From positions 28,830-92,829 of the forward strand of contig JAITFE010000086.1 in the NCBI GenBank assembly GCA_031281585.1: a stretch of 64,000 bases of DNA. Direction: 5' to 3'. This DNA is from Bifidobacteriaceae bacterium (lineage in GTDB: Bacteria; Actinomycetota; Actinomycetes; Actinomycetales; WQXJ01). A program made the position numbers and the translations under genes. Below are positions 26,966 to 36,280 of this stretch, piece after piece (within the stretch, counting starts at the first letter, position 1; each line of letters opens with the position of its first letter). The notes beneath the pieces are model-generated. The model was given only the letters and a program-made list of their open reading frames with translations, was not told where the DNA came from and did no database searches.

Positions 26966-28090
26966 CTAATCGGAAGGAGGGGGCCCCGAAGACTCTCTGA
27001 CTCGCAGCACGGGCGAGATCGTCATCCGGTGGACCGGGCGTCCCGGATCAAGCAGCCGCCTGACCAACAGGTCCACCGCCGCCCTGCCCAGGGCCTCGCG
27101 AGCCGGTCGAACGGCGGTTAACGCGGGGGTGAACATCTCGGCGATCTCGTCGTCATAAGCGATCACGGAAATGTCGTCCGGGACGCGCAGACTGTGCGCC
27201 TCCAGGTGCTGGACCAACGCCATGGCCTCGCGGTCCGAGTGGACCAGCAGCCCCGTCACCTTCTTTTCCAGCACTTGGTCGATCACCGAGTCCACGGCGG
27301 CGTTGAAGCCGATGGTCCGGGAGCTTGGGATCAGCCAAGAGACGCTGTGGGCGGGTTCGGCGCCAAGCTCCTGGCTGACGCGCTCAAAGCCGAGGCGGAC
27401 CTTCCGTGTGGTGGGGCTGGTGCGGCTGACCATCAGCCCTATCCGGCGGTGCCCAAGGCCCCAGAGGTAGCGCACCGCCAATTCGGCGCCGTGCGCGTGG
27501 TCGGAAACAACCGACTCGACGGGCTCGCGGTCCGCCCCGGCGGCCGCCTCGCGTTCCATCAACACGCAGGGCAGCGATTGGCCTGCTATCCAGTCGATGA
27601 CCTCGGCGGCGTTGGCGCCCTCCACGTTGGGCACGGCCAGCACCCCGCAGACGCTTTCGCTCGCGAACAGCGGCGCCAGCGCGGGACGTTCATCCTCGTT
27701 CTCATAGGAATCGCCCCGCAGCATCAGCCGGAGGCCGAAGCGGCGCGCCTCGGCCTCGGCGGCGCGGGAAACGTCTGGCCAATAGAAGTCCAAGGCCGGC
27801 GCGAGCATGGCGATTTGGCCCCGCAATTGCGGAGCGAGGGCGGAGTCCGGCGGCTCGGCGACCGCGGCGGGCGGGAACTCAGCCCGGGCCGACGGCTCGA
27901 CCAAGCGGGCGCCCCCGTGGACCCGCTCAATCAGGCCCCGCTCCTCCATCAGTTTCAGGTCTCTACGAATGGTCAATGCCGTTACGTCGGTGGCGGCCGC
28001 CAACTCGGCCACCCGCGCCGTGCCCAACTCGCGCAACAGCGCCGCAAGACGCTCACGGCGCAGGTCCGGCAAAAGGCGAGTCTGCGCCAT
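26966..28090 (-). CDS. Hybrid transcriptional regulator: DeoR-type HTH with LacI-type sugar sensor
   Basis: A 374-residue protein. Residues 8-60 are a DeoR-family winged helix (VAELAAATDVTALTIRRDL ... ERVHGGA). Residues 90-370 are a periplasmic-binding-protein-like LacI/GalR sensor (CGVLAVPN, HRRIGLMVSR, ISVIAYDDE, LTAVRPAREALGRAAVDLL). The ATG at 28090 has GGAGGAGG ten bases upstream; longer starts lack homology. It lies between the lyase and GH59 genes, 52 bp past the lyase stop, and probably represses both this leftward unit and the divergent uronate operon in response to a sugar. Confidence 0.85.
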   Translation of the reverse strand: MAQTRLLPDLRRERLAALLRELGTARVAELAAATDVTALTIRRDLKLMEERGLIERVHGGARLVEPSARAEFPPAAVAEPPDSALAPQLRGQIAMLAPALDFYWPDVSRAAEAEARRFGLRLMLRGDSYENEDERPALAPLFASESVCGVLAVPNVEGANAAEVIDWIAGQSLPCVLMEREAAAGADREPVESVVSDHAHGAELAVRYLWGLGHRRIGLMVSRTSPTTRKVRLGFERVSQELGAEPAHSVSWLIPSSRTIGFNAAVDSVIDQVLEKKVTGLLVHSDREAMALVQHLEAHSLRVPDDISVIAYDDEIAEMFTPALTAVRPAREALGRAAVDLLVRRLLDPGRPVHRMTISPVLRVRESSGPPPSD

Positions 28091-28142
28091 CGCGCCTGCG
28101 CCTCCTCCCGTCACTCTTGAACTCTCGACTCGGGACATAACA

Positions 28143-30062
28143 TTACCCGCGCCCCACCGGGACGTTGTTCGGTTGTGATCGTTTTGTCTCGTCGAAGCCG
28201 CAGCAAACGACCTTGCTTTCACTGGCCGCGCCCGGATCCAACCGCAATTGGCTCAGGCGGGCCCCCCACACCCGCCAATGGCTGGGGTCATCCAGTTCCC
28301 GCCCGGCCAGCTTGAACTCGAAGGCTTTGGGCCAGGTCAGCTCCATGGTTCCCCCAGCCAAAGTCTCAATCAGGGCAAGGCCGCGCGAAGCGCGAACGAC
28401 CTGCCCGGCGATCAGGAAGCGCAGTTCGACGGGCTGGCCCGCCTCCGCCTCCCAGCGCCACGCGTCGGCGATCTCGACGGCCTGCGCGGCCAAGTCAAGC
28501 CGCACCCGCCGGCGCCAGGCGGCCAGGCCCGGGACCTGGTAGGCCCCGGCCAGCTCGGCTTCAAAAACGGCGCCTTGCCGGTCGAAGGTCGCCCGTGCGC
28601 CCCTGGCCCCGTGGCGCCGGCCCACGCTTTGGCCCCGGCCGCCAATGCGTGGGACGTTGTGCCACTCGCTCTGCATGGCCCAGATCGCATAGCGGTCCGG
28701 CCCAAACGTTTGCGCGGTGTAGGTCGGGCGGCCGGCGTCCACCAGGACGGGCGTGCCGTCCAGGGCCACAATGACGGAGCCCACGTCATTGTGGTTGTGC
28801 GGTTCGCCGTTGTGCCCGCCTTTGGCGGCCACCGCCAACCCGTCAGTCTTGCCCGCGTGTTCCCGTGCGACCATGACCTCCACGGAAGGGTGCCACACCG
28901 CCTGCGGCAGCGGCGAGCGGCCAGACCGCAGCTCCCACCAAGTCCCGTCCGCCATGGCGAAGACCGCCCGGCCCAAGGAATCGGCTGGCGGGGCCGGCCA
29001 TCCGACTCCGTCCGGGGTGCCGTGCCGACGCAGGTCCAGCGCGTGGTCCATGGCCGCCTGGTCGCCCATCAGGCCGCCCAGCCGCCAGAGCGAATGCCAA
29101 GGCTGTTCCCGGCCGGGACGGGCCGACGCGTCTGCGTGGTTGACAAACCACGGGCCGCCAAGGTGACTCGAGTGGGGAAAGGCAACCGTCCGCCGGAAGC
29201 GCGCAATGCCCAGGGCGTCTAGCCTCCCGTTCGTCGCGTGGCGCAACGCCGCCAGCGCCTCCAGCAACCGGCAGGGACCGTTCCACCAATAACCCTGCCC
29301 CTCCTCGCACGCGCCGTCCGGAGGCAGGGCGGCCGCGTAGCGGTCGAGCACGGCAATGAGGCTTTCAAGGAGGAGGCGGCGACGAACCGGGTCTTCCTCC
29401 AGGCGCAACGCGGCCACGAGCAGGTTTCCCGCGATCCACGGCGCCCAGTTGTGGATCGGCTCGCCTATGCCCAGCCAATGCCAGTCCGTCCGGCCCTCGA
29501 ACGGCTCGAACACCCGCTTGGACACCTCTTGGCGCAGACGCGCGCGCAATCCGGGAAGACGCCGCTCAAGGGCCGCGCCCGCCAAATGATCGATCCACGC
29601 CAACTGGGAGGCGACCTCGCTGGCGCCCAGATCCAGGAACGGCCGCTCCGGGTCCGGCAGGACGTGGCCGGACCGGCTCCATGAGTCGTCATGCGCGGGC
29701 CAGCACCAAGAAGACTGCTCGCACACGGCCACTACTCCGTCCGCAGTGTCGTCAAGCCATTGCTGGTCCTCGGTGGCCGCCGCCATGAGAACGGACTGGC
29801 TGAGACGGGTGGTCCTGGCGAACAGCCTGGATTGGTAGTCCTCCCTGTCGCCGTCCCTGAGGAATCTGGCCCAAGCGGAGGCCGGCAAGGATGGCCAAGG
29901 CAGTCCTTTGCGGGGTTCGGCCTGGGCCTTGAGGGCGGCCAGGGCGGTTCGGTCCAGGCTGAGGGCGGGCAGCGAGTCCACTGGCGGAACGAGCCATTCT
30001 TCGAGGTCGGAAGCAAGGCTCGGCCACAGTTCCAGCAGCGGGCCGGGTTCCTGCTTCACCAT
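28143..30062 (-). CDS. Heparinase II/III-type polysaccharide lyase
   Basis: A protein of about 639 residues. An N-terminal alpha/alpha toroid (GIGEPIHNWAPWIAGN, ACEEGQGYWWNGPC) precedes a C-terminal beta-sandwich with HNHNDVGSVIVALDG and DAGRPTYTAQTF. This is the heparinase II/III plan, with catalytic His/Tyr candidates in HNHND and TYT. No signal peptide is found, so it probably acts in the cytoplasm on imported uronate-containing oligosaccharides, giving 4,5-unsaturated ends for GH88. The start is uncertain: ATG 30062 is chosen, ATG 30077 and TTG 30101 are open, and none has a clear ribosome site. Confidence 0.8.
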   Translation of the reverse strand: MVKQEPGPLLELWPSLASDLEEWLVPPVDSLPALSLDRTALAALKAQAEPRKGLPWPSLPASAWARFLRDGDREDYQSRLFARTTRLSQSVLMAAATEDQQWLDDTADGVVAVCEQSSWCWPAHDDSWSRSGHVLPDPERPFLDLGASEVASQLAWIDHLAGAALERRLPGLRARLRQEVSKRVFEPFEGRTDWHWLGIGEPIHNWAPWIAGNLLVAALRLEEDPVRRRLLLESLIAVLDRYAAALPPDGACEEGQGYWWNGPCRLLEALAALRHATNGRLDALGIARFRRTVAFPHSSHLGGPWFVNHADASARPGREQPWHSLWRLGGLMGDQAAMDHALDLRRHGTPDGVGWPAPPADSLGRAVFAMADGTWWELRSGRSPLPQAVWHPSVEVMVAREHAGKTDGLAVAAKGGHNGEPHNHNDVGSVIVALDGTPVLVDAGRPTYTAQTFGPDRYAIWAMQSEWHNVPRIGGRGQSVGRRHGARGARATFDRQGAVFEAELAGAYQVPGLAAWRRRVRLDLAAQAVEIADAWRWEAEAGQPVELRFLIAGQVVRASRGLALIETLAGGTMELTWPKAFEFKLAGRELDDPSHWRVWGARLSQLRLDPGAASESKVVCCGFDETKRSQPNNVPVGRG

Positions 30063-30221
30063 GGCGTAAGCGTACATGAACCACACATAACAATTCGACA
30101 ACGATCAGAAATCTCCGTCGACAGGCCTTGAACTGATCGCGTATGTATCGTTATGCTCGCTTTCGACGCCCAACAGTTCACACTCGGTCGCCGGCACGCG
30201 GCCCGACATGAAAGGCTCAAG
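30063..30221. promoter_or_regulatory. Divergent promoter region of the lyase and uronate operons
   Basis: This spacer holds GATCAGAAAT (30103-30112), identical to a decamer at the GH59 operator (26865-26874), and CTGATCG at about 30133. AACGATCAG and CTGATCG(C) form a widely spaced inverted repeat. The shared core suggests a common regulator for both directions. TATGTATCGTTATGCT near 30140-30156 may contain the rightward -10 region. Confidence 0.5.
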
Positions 30222-32306
30222 GTGGAGCACCGTCTAACTGACTGGCCTACGTGGTTGCCAGAACCAGACGCGGAGCTGTCGCCTCTGACCGGGTGGTCCC
30301 GGCCCCATTGGACCGCCCTTGCCGACCGCCTGTTGACCGCCTCCCGGAAGTGGGCCTCCCCCGCCCACGCGCAAATCGTTCCACCCGGAGCCGAAGGCGG
30401 CTACGGCAGAGCCGTGGACGGGCTCGAGGGATTCGCCCGCACGTTCCTGTTGGCCGGCTTCCGGCTGGCGGGCGACCAAACCGACCCGCTGGGCCTGGCC
30501 GAATGGTATTCGGCCGGGCTCGCCGCCGGCTGCGACCCCGCAGGCGCCGAACGCTGGATCACTCCCGTCGAACACCCCCAAGCCAAAGTCGAAGCGGCGT
30601 CCCTGGCACTGATCCTCGACCTGACCCGCGAGCAGATCTGGGCGAACCTCCCAGACCGCACCCGCGGGCAACTGATCGACTACCTCTCCCAGGTGGTCGG
30701 GGACACGACCTATCCGCGCAACAACTGGCTGTGGTTCCGGATCGTGGTCGAAACCTTCCTGCGGTCGGTTGGGGGCCCGTGGTCAGCCGAGGACATCGAA
30801 GAGGACCTCGCCCTCCACGACTCGTTTGTGCGCCAGGACGGCTGGCTGGCCGACGGCTCCGGCAGAGACTTCGACCACTACGTCGGCTGGGCGCTGCACC
30901 TGTATCCGGAGCTTTGGCAGCGTATGCGGGGCGGGGCCGAGCTGGCGACAGACGAACGGCGCCGCCGCGACCGCGCCATGCTCGACCGCTACCTCCTGGA
31001 CGCCGCACACCTTGTTGGCGCCGACGGCGGCCCCCTGATCCAGGGACGCAGCCTGATCTACCGTTTTGCCCCAGCGGCGCCTTTCTGGGTCGGAGCGCTC
31101 GCCGAAGTCCCCTCGACGCCGCCCGGCCTGCTCAGACGCGCGGCGTCCGGGATGGTCAGCCACTTCGCCGCGCGCGGGGTGCCGGACGAACACGGCCTCC
31201 TGTCTCTCGGCTGGCACCATCCGTGGCGGCCCCTGGCCCAGTCCTATTCGGGCCCCGGCTCGCCCTACTGGGCAGCCAAGGCGTTCTTGGGGCTGGCGCT
31301 GGAACCCGCTCACCCCGTTTGGACGGCCGTCGAAGAGCCCCTGCCCGTGGAGCGGGGCGACTTCACCAGAGCGATCGCCGCCCCCGGCTGGCTGGTCCAC
31401 GCGCGCGCCGCGGACGGCATTGCCCAGGTCGCCAATCACGGCACCGACCACGCGCGGCCCGCCGACCAGGTGGGCGATTCCCCCCTCTACGCCAGGCTGG
31501 GTTACTCGACCGCCACGGCTCCCCTCCTGAACGAGTCGGCCTGGGTCCGTCCGCTGGACCAGGCCGCCTGCCTGATCGACGCCGACGGCCGCGCCAGCCA
31601 CCGCGCCGGCATGGAAGTCCTGGCGCTCTCCACAGGCGGCGACCCGGCCGTCGGGCTGGCAGTCTCCTCCGGGACGGCCCACTGGCTCGTTCCGGACCCC
31701 ACCCAGCAACGCCACGGGTCCGGATTCGAGGGCGAAGCCGAAGACGCCGGCAGCATCACCGTGGTCAGCCTGGTCCGCTCGGCTTGGGAGGTCCGGGGAG
31801 TGCGCTGGGAGGCGCCCAAGGTCGACCAGCCCCATCCGCAGGCCGTCGCGATCCGCGTTGGCGGCTGGGCTGTGGCCGGGGAAGGAACCGGCGGGACCGA
31901 ACTGCTGGCCGGCGGCACGGCATCGGCCAACGCGACTGGCGGCGGCCTGACGTCATGGGTGGCGGAACTGGCGCCAACCGGCCAACAGCCGGGCGCGAAC
32001 CCGGCCGTGGCCGTGGAGGCCAACGCCAGCCCGCTCGGCGAGCCGAGCCGGGTGCCCTATCTGGACTTCCCCGCCACACCCGGACTTTGGCGCTGGGCCC
32101 TGATCGGGCTGACGCGCGGACTGGAGGTGGGCGGCGCGGCCAACCTCATGGTCGACGACGCGGTGACGGTGACCTGGCCGGACGGCACGGTCACCACGAC
32201 CCCTTTGGACACGACGTGCGATTCGCCCGGCAAGGCGTGCGTCGTAGCAGGTCCGCCGGGCGTTGCAACCGATTACCCATACGAAAGGATCAATCGCAAC
32301 TCATGA
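30222..32306 (+). CDS. DUF2264 domain protein
   Basis: A 694-residue protein. The N-terminal ~400 residues match DUF2264, an alpha/alpha-barrel found beside polysaccharide-lyase and sugar-uptake genes: GYGRAVDGLEGFARTFLLAGFR, PRNNWLWFRIVVETFL, DGSGRDFDHYVGWALH and QGRSLIYRFA. The C-terminal part is beta-rich. A GTG at 30222 with GAAAGG six bases upstream is preferred to ATG 30153, whose extra residues look non-homologous. The stop overlaps the binding-protein start (ATGA). The reaction is unknown; a glycosidase or lyase acting on uronate-containing oligosaccharides fits the context. Confidence 0.75.
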   Translation: MEHRLTDWPTWLPEPDAELSPLTGWSRPHWTALADRLLTASRKWASPAHAQIVPPGAEGGYGRAVDGLEGFARTFLLAGFRLAGDQTDPLGLAEWYSAGLAAGCDPAGAERWITPVEHPQAKVEAASLALILDLTREQIWANLPDRTRGQLIDYLSQVVGDTTYPRNNWLWFRIVVETFLRSVGGPWSAEDIEEDLALHDSFVRQDGWLADGSGRDFDHYVGWALHLYPELWQRMRGGAELATDERRRRDRAMLDRYLLDAAHLVGADGGPLIQGRSLIYRFAPAAPFWVGALAEVPSTPPGLLRRAASGMVSHFAARGVPDEHGLLSLGWHHPWRPLAQSYSGPGSPYWAAKAFLGLALEPAHPVWTAVEEPLPVERGDFTRAIAAPGWLVHARAADGIAQVANHGTDHARPADQVGDSPLYARLGYSTATAPLLNESAWVRPLDQAACLIDADGRASHRAGMEVLALSTGGDPAVGLAVSSGTAHWLVPDPTQQRHGSGFEGEAEDAGSITVVSLVRSAWEVRGVRWEAPKVDQPHPQAVAIRVGGWAVAGEGTGGTELLAGGTASANATGGGLTSWVAELAPTGQQPGANPAVAVEANASPLGEPSRVPYLDFPATPGLWRWALIGLTRGLEVGGAANLMVDDAVTVTWPDGTVTTTPLDTTCDSPGKACVVAGPPGVATDYPYERINRNS

Positions 32307-33631
32307 AGAAAACAACTATTGCCCTAATGGCGGCCCTGACGGCCGGCGCTTTGGCGCTGGCGGGCTGCGGCGAAGACAAACCCACCACCGGCGGTTCCAG
32401 CACCAGCCCAAAGGCGGGCGAAAGTCCGGTGGCGGCCGAGCCGGTGACCCTGACGGTGTCGGGTTGGTCTTTGGAGACAACCCCGGAATTCCAGGTGCTG
32501 GCCGACGCGTTCCACGCGGCCAACCCCAACGTAACAGTGGAAATCAAGGAATACGACGCTAACGACTACGGCACCCTCATGCTGGCCGACATGTCGGCCG
32601 GAGCCGCGCCAGACATCATCACCATCAAGGAAGCCAAAGCGCTCAGCCAGTGGGTCGACGGCGGCCAGTTGATGGACGTCAGCGACGTTGTCTCATCGCT
32701 GCCATCGAACGTTTCCGGCGCGGGTTCCTACACGATTGACGGCGTCAACTACGCGGCGCCCTATCGCCAAGACTCTTGGGTCCTCTACTACAACATCGAC
32801 CTGTTCACCCAGGCGGGCGTCGCGGTCCCGGACGGCTCGTGGACGTGGGACGACTACGCCGCCAAGGCCAAGGAGATCGCCAGCAAGCTGGTCGGCCCCA
32901 AGGGCGCCTATGAGCACTCGTGGCAGTCCACCCTCCAAGGGTTCGCCCAGGCCCAGACGCCTGGCGCCGACCTGGCCGGTGGCAAGGACTACTCCTATCT
33001 CAAGCCGTATTACGAGCGGGTGCTCGACCTCCAGAGCGTGGGCGCCCAGGAGACCTACGGCAACATCCAAACCAACAAACTGACCTACCAGTCGCAGTTC
33101 GGCAAGCAGCAGGCCGCCATGATGGCCATGGGTTCGTGGTACGTGGCGACCCTGATCAGCCAGCAGGCGTCCGGCGAGGCCGACACCTTCGCGTGGGGGA
33201 TCGCCCCCATTCCGCAGTACGACTCCTCGACCACCGGCACCGACAAGGTGCCCGTGACGTTCGGCGATCCGACCGGCATGGGCATCAACGCGGGCATTGA
33301 CGAGGCCAAGGTTGACGCCGCCAAGGCGTTCCTGTCCTTCGTCGCCTCCGAAGCCGCCGGCGTGGCCTTGGCCGAGATCGGGATTGTGTCCTCGGTCTCC
33401 TCCGATGCCGTGACCACCGCTTACTTCGCCCAGGCTGGCATCCCGACCGACGACCTGTCCAAGTTCGCCATGTCGACGCATGACACCCGGCCGGAGAACC
33501 CGCAGTCCCCGACCATCGCCACCATCCAGACGGCGCTGGGCGAGGCCCACACCGCCATCATGTCCGGCTCCACTGGGATCGACGCGGCCATCACGCAGGC
33601 CACGGAGACCATCAAGGCCGAACTCGGCTGA
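32303..33631 (+). CDS. Sugar ABC transporter substrate-binding lipoprotein
   Basis: A 442-residue protein with signal peptide and lipobox (LALAGCGED, Cys about 21). It has the family-1 solute-binding fold: FHAANPNVTVEIKEYD, APDIITIKEAKAL, APYRQDSWVLYYNIDLF and MMAMGSWYVATLI. It would capture oligosaccharides outside the membrane and deliver them to the two permeases. It is coupled to the DUF2264 gene and followed by a very stable hairpin before the permease genes. The ATPase of this transporter is not in the window, so a shared MsiK-like ATPase is likely, as is common in Actinobacteria. Confidence 0.9.
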   Translation: MKKTTIALMAALTAGALALAGCGEDKPTTGGSSTSPKAGESPVAAEPVTLTVSGWSLETTPEFQVLADAFHAANPNVTVEIKEYDANDYGTLMLADMSAGAAPDIITIKEAKALSQWVDGGQLMDVSDVVSSLPSNVSGAGSYTIDGVNYAAPYRQDSWVLYYNIDLFTQAGVAVPDGSWTWDDYAAKAKEIASKLVGPKGAYEHSWQSTLQGFAQAQTPGADLAGGKDYSYLKPYYERVLDLQSVGAQETYGNIQTNKLTYQSQFGKQQAAMMAMGSWYVATLISQQASGEADTFAWGIAPIPQYDSSTTGTDKVPVTFGDPTGMGINAGIDEAKVDAAKAFLSFVASEAAGVALAEIGIVSSVSSDAVTTAYFAQAGIPTDDLSKFAMSTHDTRPENPQSPTIATIQTALGEAHTAIMSGSTGIDAAITQATETIKAELG

Positions 33632-33641
33632 CAACCAACCG

Positions 33642-33690
33642 CTACGCTGCCGGGTCCCGGTCGCATCTGCGCCGGGACCCGGCAGCGTAG
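33642..33690 (+). terminator. 19-bp perfect hairpin between binding protein and permease genes
   Basis: CTACGCTGCCGGGTCCCGG (33642-33660) and its exact complement (33672-33690) enclose an 11-base loop, followed by TTTCCCCC. Such structures after a binding-protein gene are known to stop part of transcription or block 3' decay, giving more binding protein than permease. Confidence 0.75.
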
Positions 33691-33739
33691 TTTCCCCCAC
33701 TAAGCCGCCGTTGGCGGCCCCTCAGATCCGAAAGAAGCC

Positions 33740-34681
33740 ATGTCGACCACAACCGAGCCGAGCAGTTCGGCGCCGACAAGCGTCAGAAACAAACGTGCTC
33801 GCCGATCAGCATTGCGTTGGCACAACACCCTGATGGGCTGGAGTTTCATAGCACCCAACTTCATCGGTTTCGCCATCTTGACCCTTGTCCCCATTGTGGT
33901 GCTGTTCTATGTGGCGCTGACAAAATGGGGAGCCCTGGGAGACCCGCAGTGGATAGGGTTTGACAACTTCGTCAAGCTCTTCACCCGCGACCCGCGATTC
34001 AACACGGCGCTTTGGAACACGTTCTACTACACGCTTTTGCACATGCCGCTGACGCTGGCGGCGTCCCTGGGCCTGGCCGTCTTGCTCAACGCCAAGATCC
34101 GCGGCGCAGCCTTCTTCCGCACAGCGGCCTTCTTCCCGTACATCACCTCGATTGTCGCGATCGCCATGGTGTGGAACCTCATGTTCAGCCCCGATTACGG
34201 CCCCATCAACCAACTCCTCCGCCTCTTCGGCGTGGACAACCCGCCCGGCTGGACGGTCTCCTCCACCTGGGCGATGCCCGCCGTCATCATTGTGGGCACA
34301 TGGCGTGAGATGGGGTATTTCATGCTGCTGTTCTTGGCCGGCCTGCAGACCATCCCGGGCGAACTGTATGAGGCGGCCAAGTTGGACGGGGCCGGCGCCT
34401 GGTCGCGCTTCTTGCATGTGACCCTCCCGTGCCTTCGGCCCACGACTTTCTTTGTCACCGTCATGCTCACCATCCAATCGATGAAAGTGTTCGACTTGGT
34501 GTTCGTCATGACGGAGGGCGGCCCCGGCCGCTCCACCCTGGTCATTTCCCAATTGATTTGGCAGCAGGCCTTTGTCGAAGGGGACTTCGGCTACGCCTCC
34601 GCGATCGCCGTAGTCCTGTTCGTGATCTGCCTGATCCTCACGCTCTTCCAATTCTGGATCAACCGGAGGGCGGAACGATGA
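33740..34681 (+). CDS. Sugar ABC transporter permease (MalF/UgpA-like)
   Basis: A 313-residue inner-membrane protein with about six helices. The conserved permease loop is EAAKLDGAGAWSRFLHVTLPCL, the EAA motif that contacts the ATPase. The first 25 residues are Ser/Thr/Arg-rich and cytoplasmic. A purine-rich GAAAGAAG precedes the ATG. It shares ATGA with the next permease. Confidence 0.9.
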   Translation: MSTTTEPSSSAPTSVRNKRARRSALRWHNTLMGWSFIAPNFIGFAILTLVPIVVLFYVALTKWGALGDPQWIGFDNFVKLFTRDPRFNTALWNTFYYTLLHMPLTLAASLGLAVLLNAKIRGAAFFRTAAFFPYITSIVAIAMVWNLMFSPDYGPINQLLRLFGVDNPPGWTVSSTWAMPAVIIVGTWREMGYFMLLFLAGLQTIPGELYEAAKLDGAGAWSRFLHVTLPCLRPTTFFVTVMLTIQSMKVFDLVFVMTEGGPGRSTLVISQLIWQQAFVEGDFGYASAIAVVLFVICLILTLFQFWINRRAER

Positions 34682-35535
34682 GCACCACGCCAAAGGCCAA
34701 GCGCAAGCTGAAGGCGAAAATCGGCAAAGTTGTCCTCTACGTCTGTTTGGCCGTGGCGGCGGCCTTCTTGCTGCTGCCATTCTTCTGGATGATCTCCTCC
34801 TCCCTCAAAGCGGACAACCAGGTGTTCACCGTGCCGATCCGGTGGATACCTGAGACCTTCAAGTGGAGCAACTACGTGGACATCTGGACCAAGTCCGGCA
34901 TGTCCGACTGGTTGAAGAACACCATGATCCTGTCCGTTGTGGTCACGGCTTTGCAGGTCTTCACCGGCTCCTTCGCCGCATACGGATTCTCCCGGATCCG
35001 TTTCCCGGGACGCGACTTCCTCTTCCTCGGGTACATCGCGACCATCGCCATCCCGTGGCAGGCCTACATGATCCCGCAGTACAAGATGATGGCCAAAATC
35101 GGCCTGGTCGACACGTTGTGGTCAATCATCCTGCTGCAGGCCTTCGGCGCCTTTGGCGTGTTCCTGATGAAGCAGTTCTACGAGTCCATCCCGGAAGAGC
35201 TGTCCGAATCGGCGCGCCTTGACGGACTCAGCGAATACGGCATCTACCGGCGCATCATGCTGCCCTTGTCGGTGCCCGCGATCGCCTCGCTGTCGCTGCT
35301 CATGTTCGTCACAACCTGGAACGACTTCCTGGGCCCGCGCCTTTACCTGCGCACGCCCGCCCACTTCACCATCCAGGTCGGCTTGAAAGTGTTTCAGGCG
35401 GACCCGCAGGGCTCATCGATGTACGGCCTGATGTTCACGGGGTCGGTGCTGTCGGTGCTGCCCATCGCCCTCATCTTCATGGCCGGCCAACGCTACTTCG
35501 TTGAGGGCATAGCCACCTCGGGGCTGAAAGGCTGA
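34678..35535 (+). CDS. Sugar ABC transporter permease (MalG/UgpE-like)
   Basis: A 285-residue partner permease with six predicted helices. The EAA loop reads ESARLDGLSEYGIYRRIMLPLSVP. A Lys-rich N terminus precedes helix 1. It pairs with the preceding permease and the lipoprotein to form the importer for the uronate oligosaccharides processed by the following genes. Confidence 0.9.
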   Translation: MSTTPKAKRKLKAKIGKVVLYVCLAVAAAFLLLPFFWMISSSLKADNQVFTVPIRWIPETFKWSNYVDIWTKSGMSDWLKNTMILSVVVTALQVFTGSFAAYGFSRIRFPGRDFLFLGYIATIAIPWQAYMIPQYKMMAKIGLVDTLWSIILLQAFGAFGVFLMKQFYESIPEELSESARLDGLSEYGIYRRIMLPLSVPAIASLSLLMFVTTWNDFLGPRLYLRTPAHFTIQVGLKVFQADPQGSSMYGLMFTGSVLSVLPIALIFMAGQRYFVEGIATSGLKG

Positions 35536-35538
35536 CTT

Positions 35539-36279
35539 GTGAAAAGAGCCTTCGGCGACGCATTCGTCAAGCTCACCTCGGTGGTCTACCTCATGTTGGG
35601 CGTCAGCGTGCTCACGACCGCCGCGACCGTGCCCGTCTGGATGGTGGCCCTTGGGACCGACTTGGCTTTGACCTGGCCGGCGCTGGTGATAACCGCCCCG
35701 CTGTTCGGGCCGGCCGCCTACGCGGCCTTCGCGTGCTTTGACGACCACCTTGAGGGCGGCCTGAAGGTGGTCTCCGTCTACGCCCGCGCCTGGCGGGCCG
35801 GACTGCGCCCGGGCGGGACGCTTGGAGTCGCCGCGACCTTGCTGGGCACAGTTCTTGTGACGGACGCCGTCGCCTTGGCCGGGTCGAAGAGCTTCGCGTT
35901 GGCGCTGCCCGCCCTGGCGACGACCGGCGCCGTCGGCCTGGTGACGTTCTTCACCTGCGTGGGCGCGGCCCGCGAATTCCCGGCCGTCAAGCTCCGCCAC
36001 CTAGCCAAGGCCAGTCTCTTTTGCTCGGTCCGGGGGATGGGGTGGAGCCTGGTCACACTGTGCGCCTGGGCGCTGTGGGGCTGGTTCCTGACGCGGAACG
36101 CCGTCTTGGCCTTGGCTGTGGCGCTGGGACCAATCCTTTATCTCGTTTGGGCCAATTCCGGCCACAGCCTGGGGCCTTTGCGCGGCTCGTTGAACGCCCG
36201 GCCGCCCGCCGCCAGCGGACACCCAAGGTCCACCCTGATCCGCGTTGCGAGCGCGACCCGACCCGCCGAGGAGCTATGA
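35539..36279 (+). CDS. YesL/DUF624 family membrane protein
   Basis: A 246-residue protein with about five hydrophobic segments. It starts AFGDAFVKLTSVVYLMLGVSVLTT and has GPAAYAAFACFDDHLEGG, both typical of DUF624/YesL proteins encoded next to ABC sugar importers for pectin- or glycosaminoglycan-derived oligomers. The role is not known; a transporter accessory function is inferred. The GTG start is three bases past the permease stop. Confidence 0.75.
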   Translation: MKRAFGDAFVKLTSVVYLMLGVSVLTTAATVPVWMVALGTDLALTWPALVITAPLFGPAAYAAFACFDDHLEGGLKVVSVYARAWRAGLRPGGTLGVAATLLGTVLVTDAVALAGSKSFALALPALATTGAVGLVTFFTCVGAAREFPAVKLRHLAKASLFCSVRGMGWSLVTLCAWALWGWFLTRNAVLALAVALGPILYLVWANSGHSLGPLRGSLNARPPAASGHPRSTLIRVASATRPAEEL

Positions 36280-36280
36280 G

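Noticed and set aside
30251..32280. A long open frame in the second plus-strand frame before the binding-protein gene
   Set aside because: It is Arg/Pro-rich shadow of the DUF2264 gene; only the part from 32303 is a real protein.
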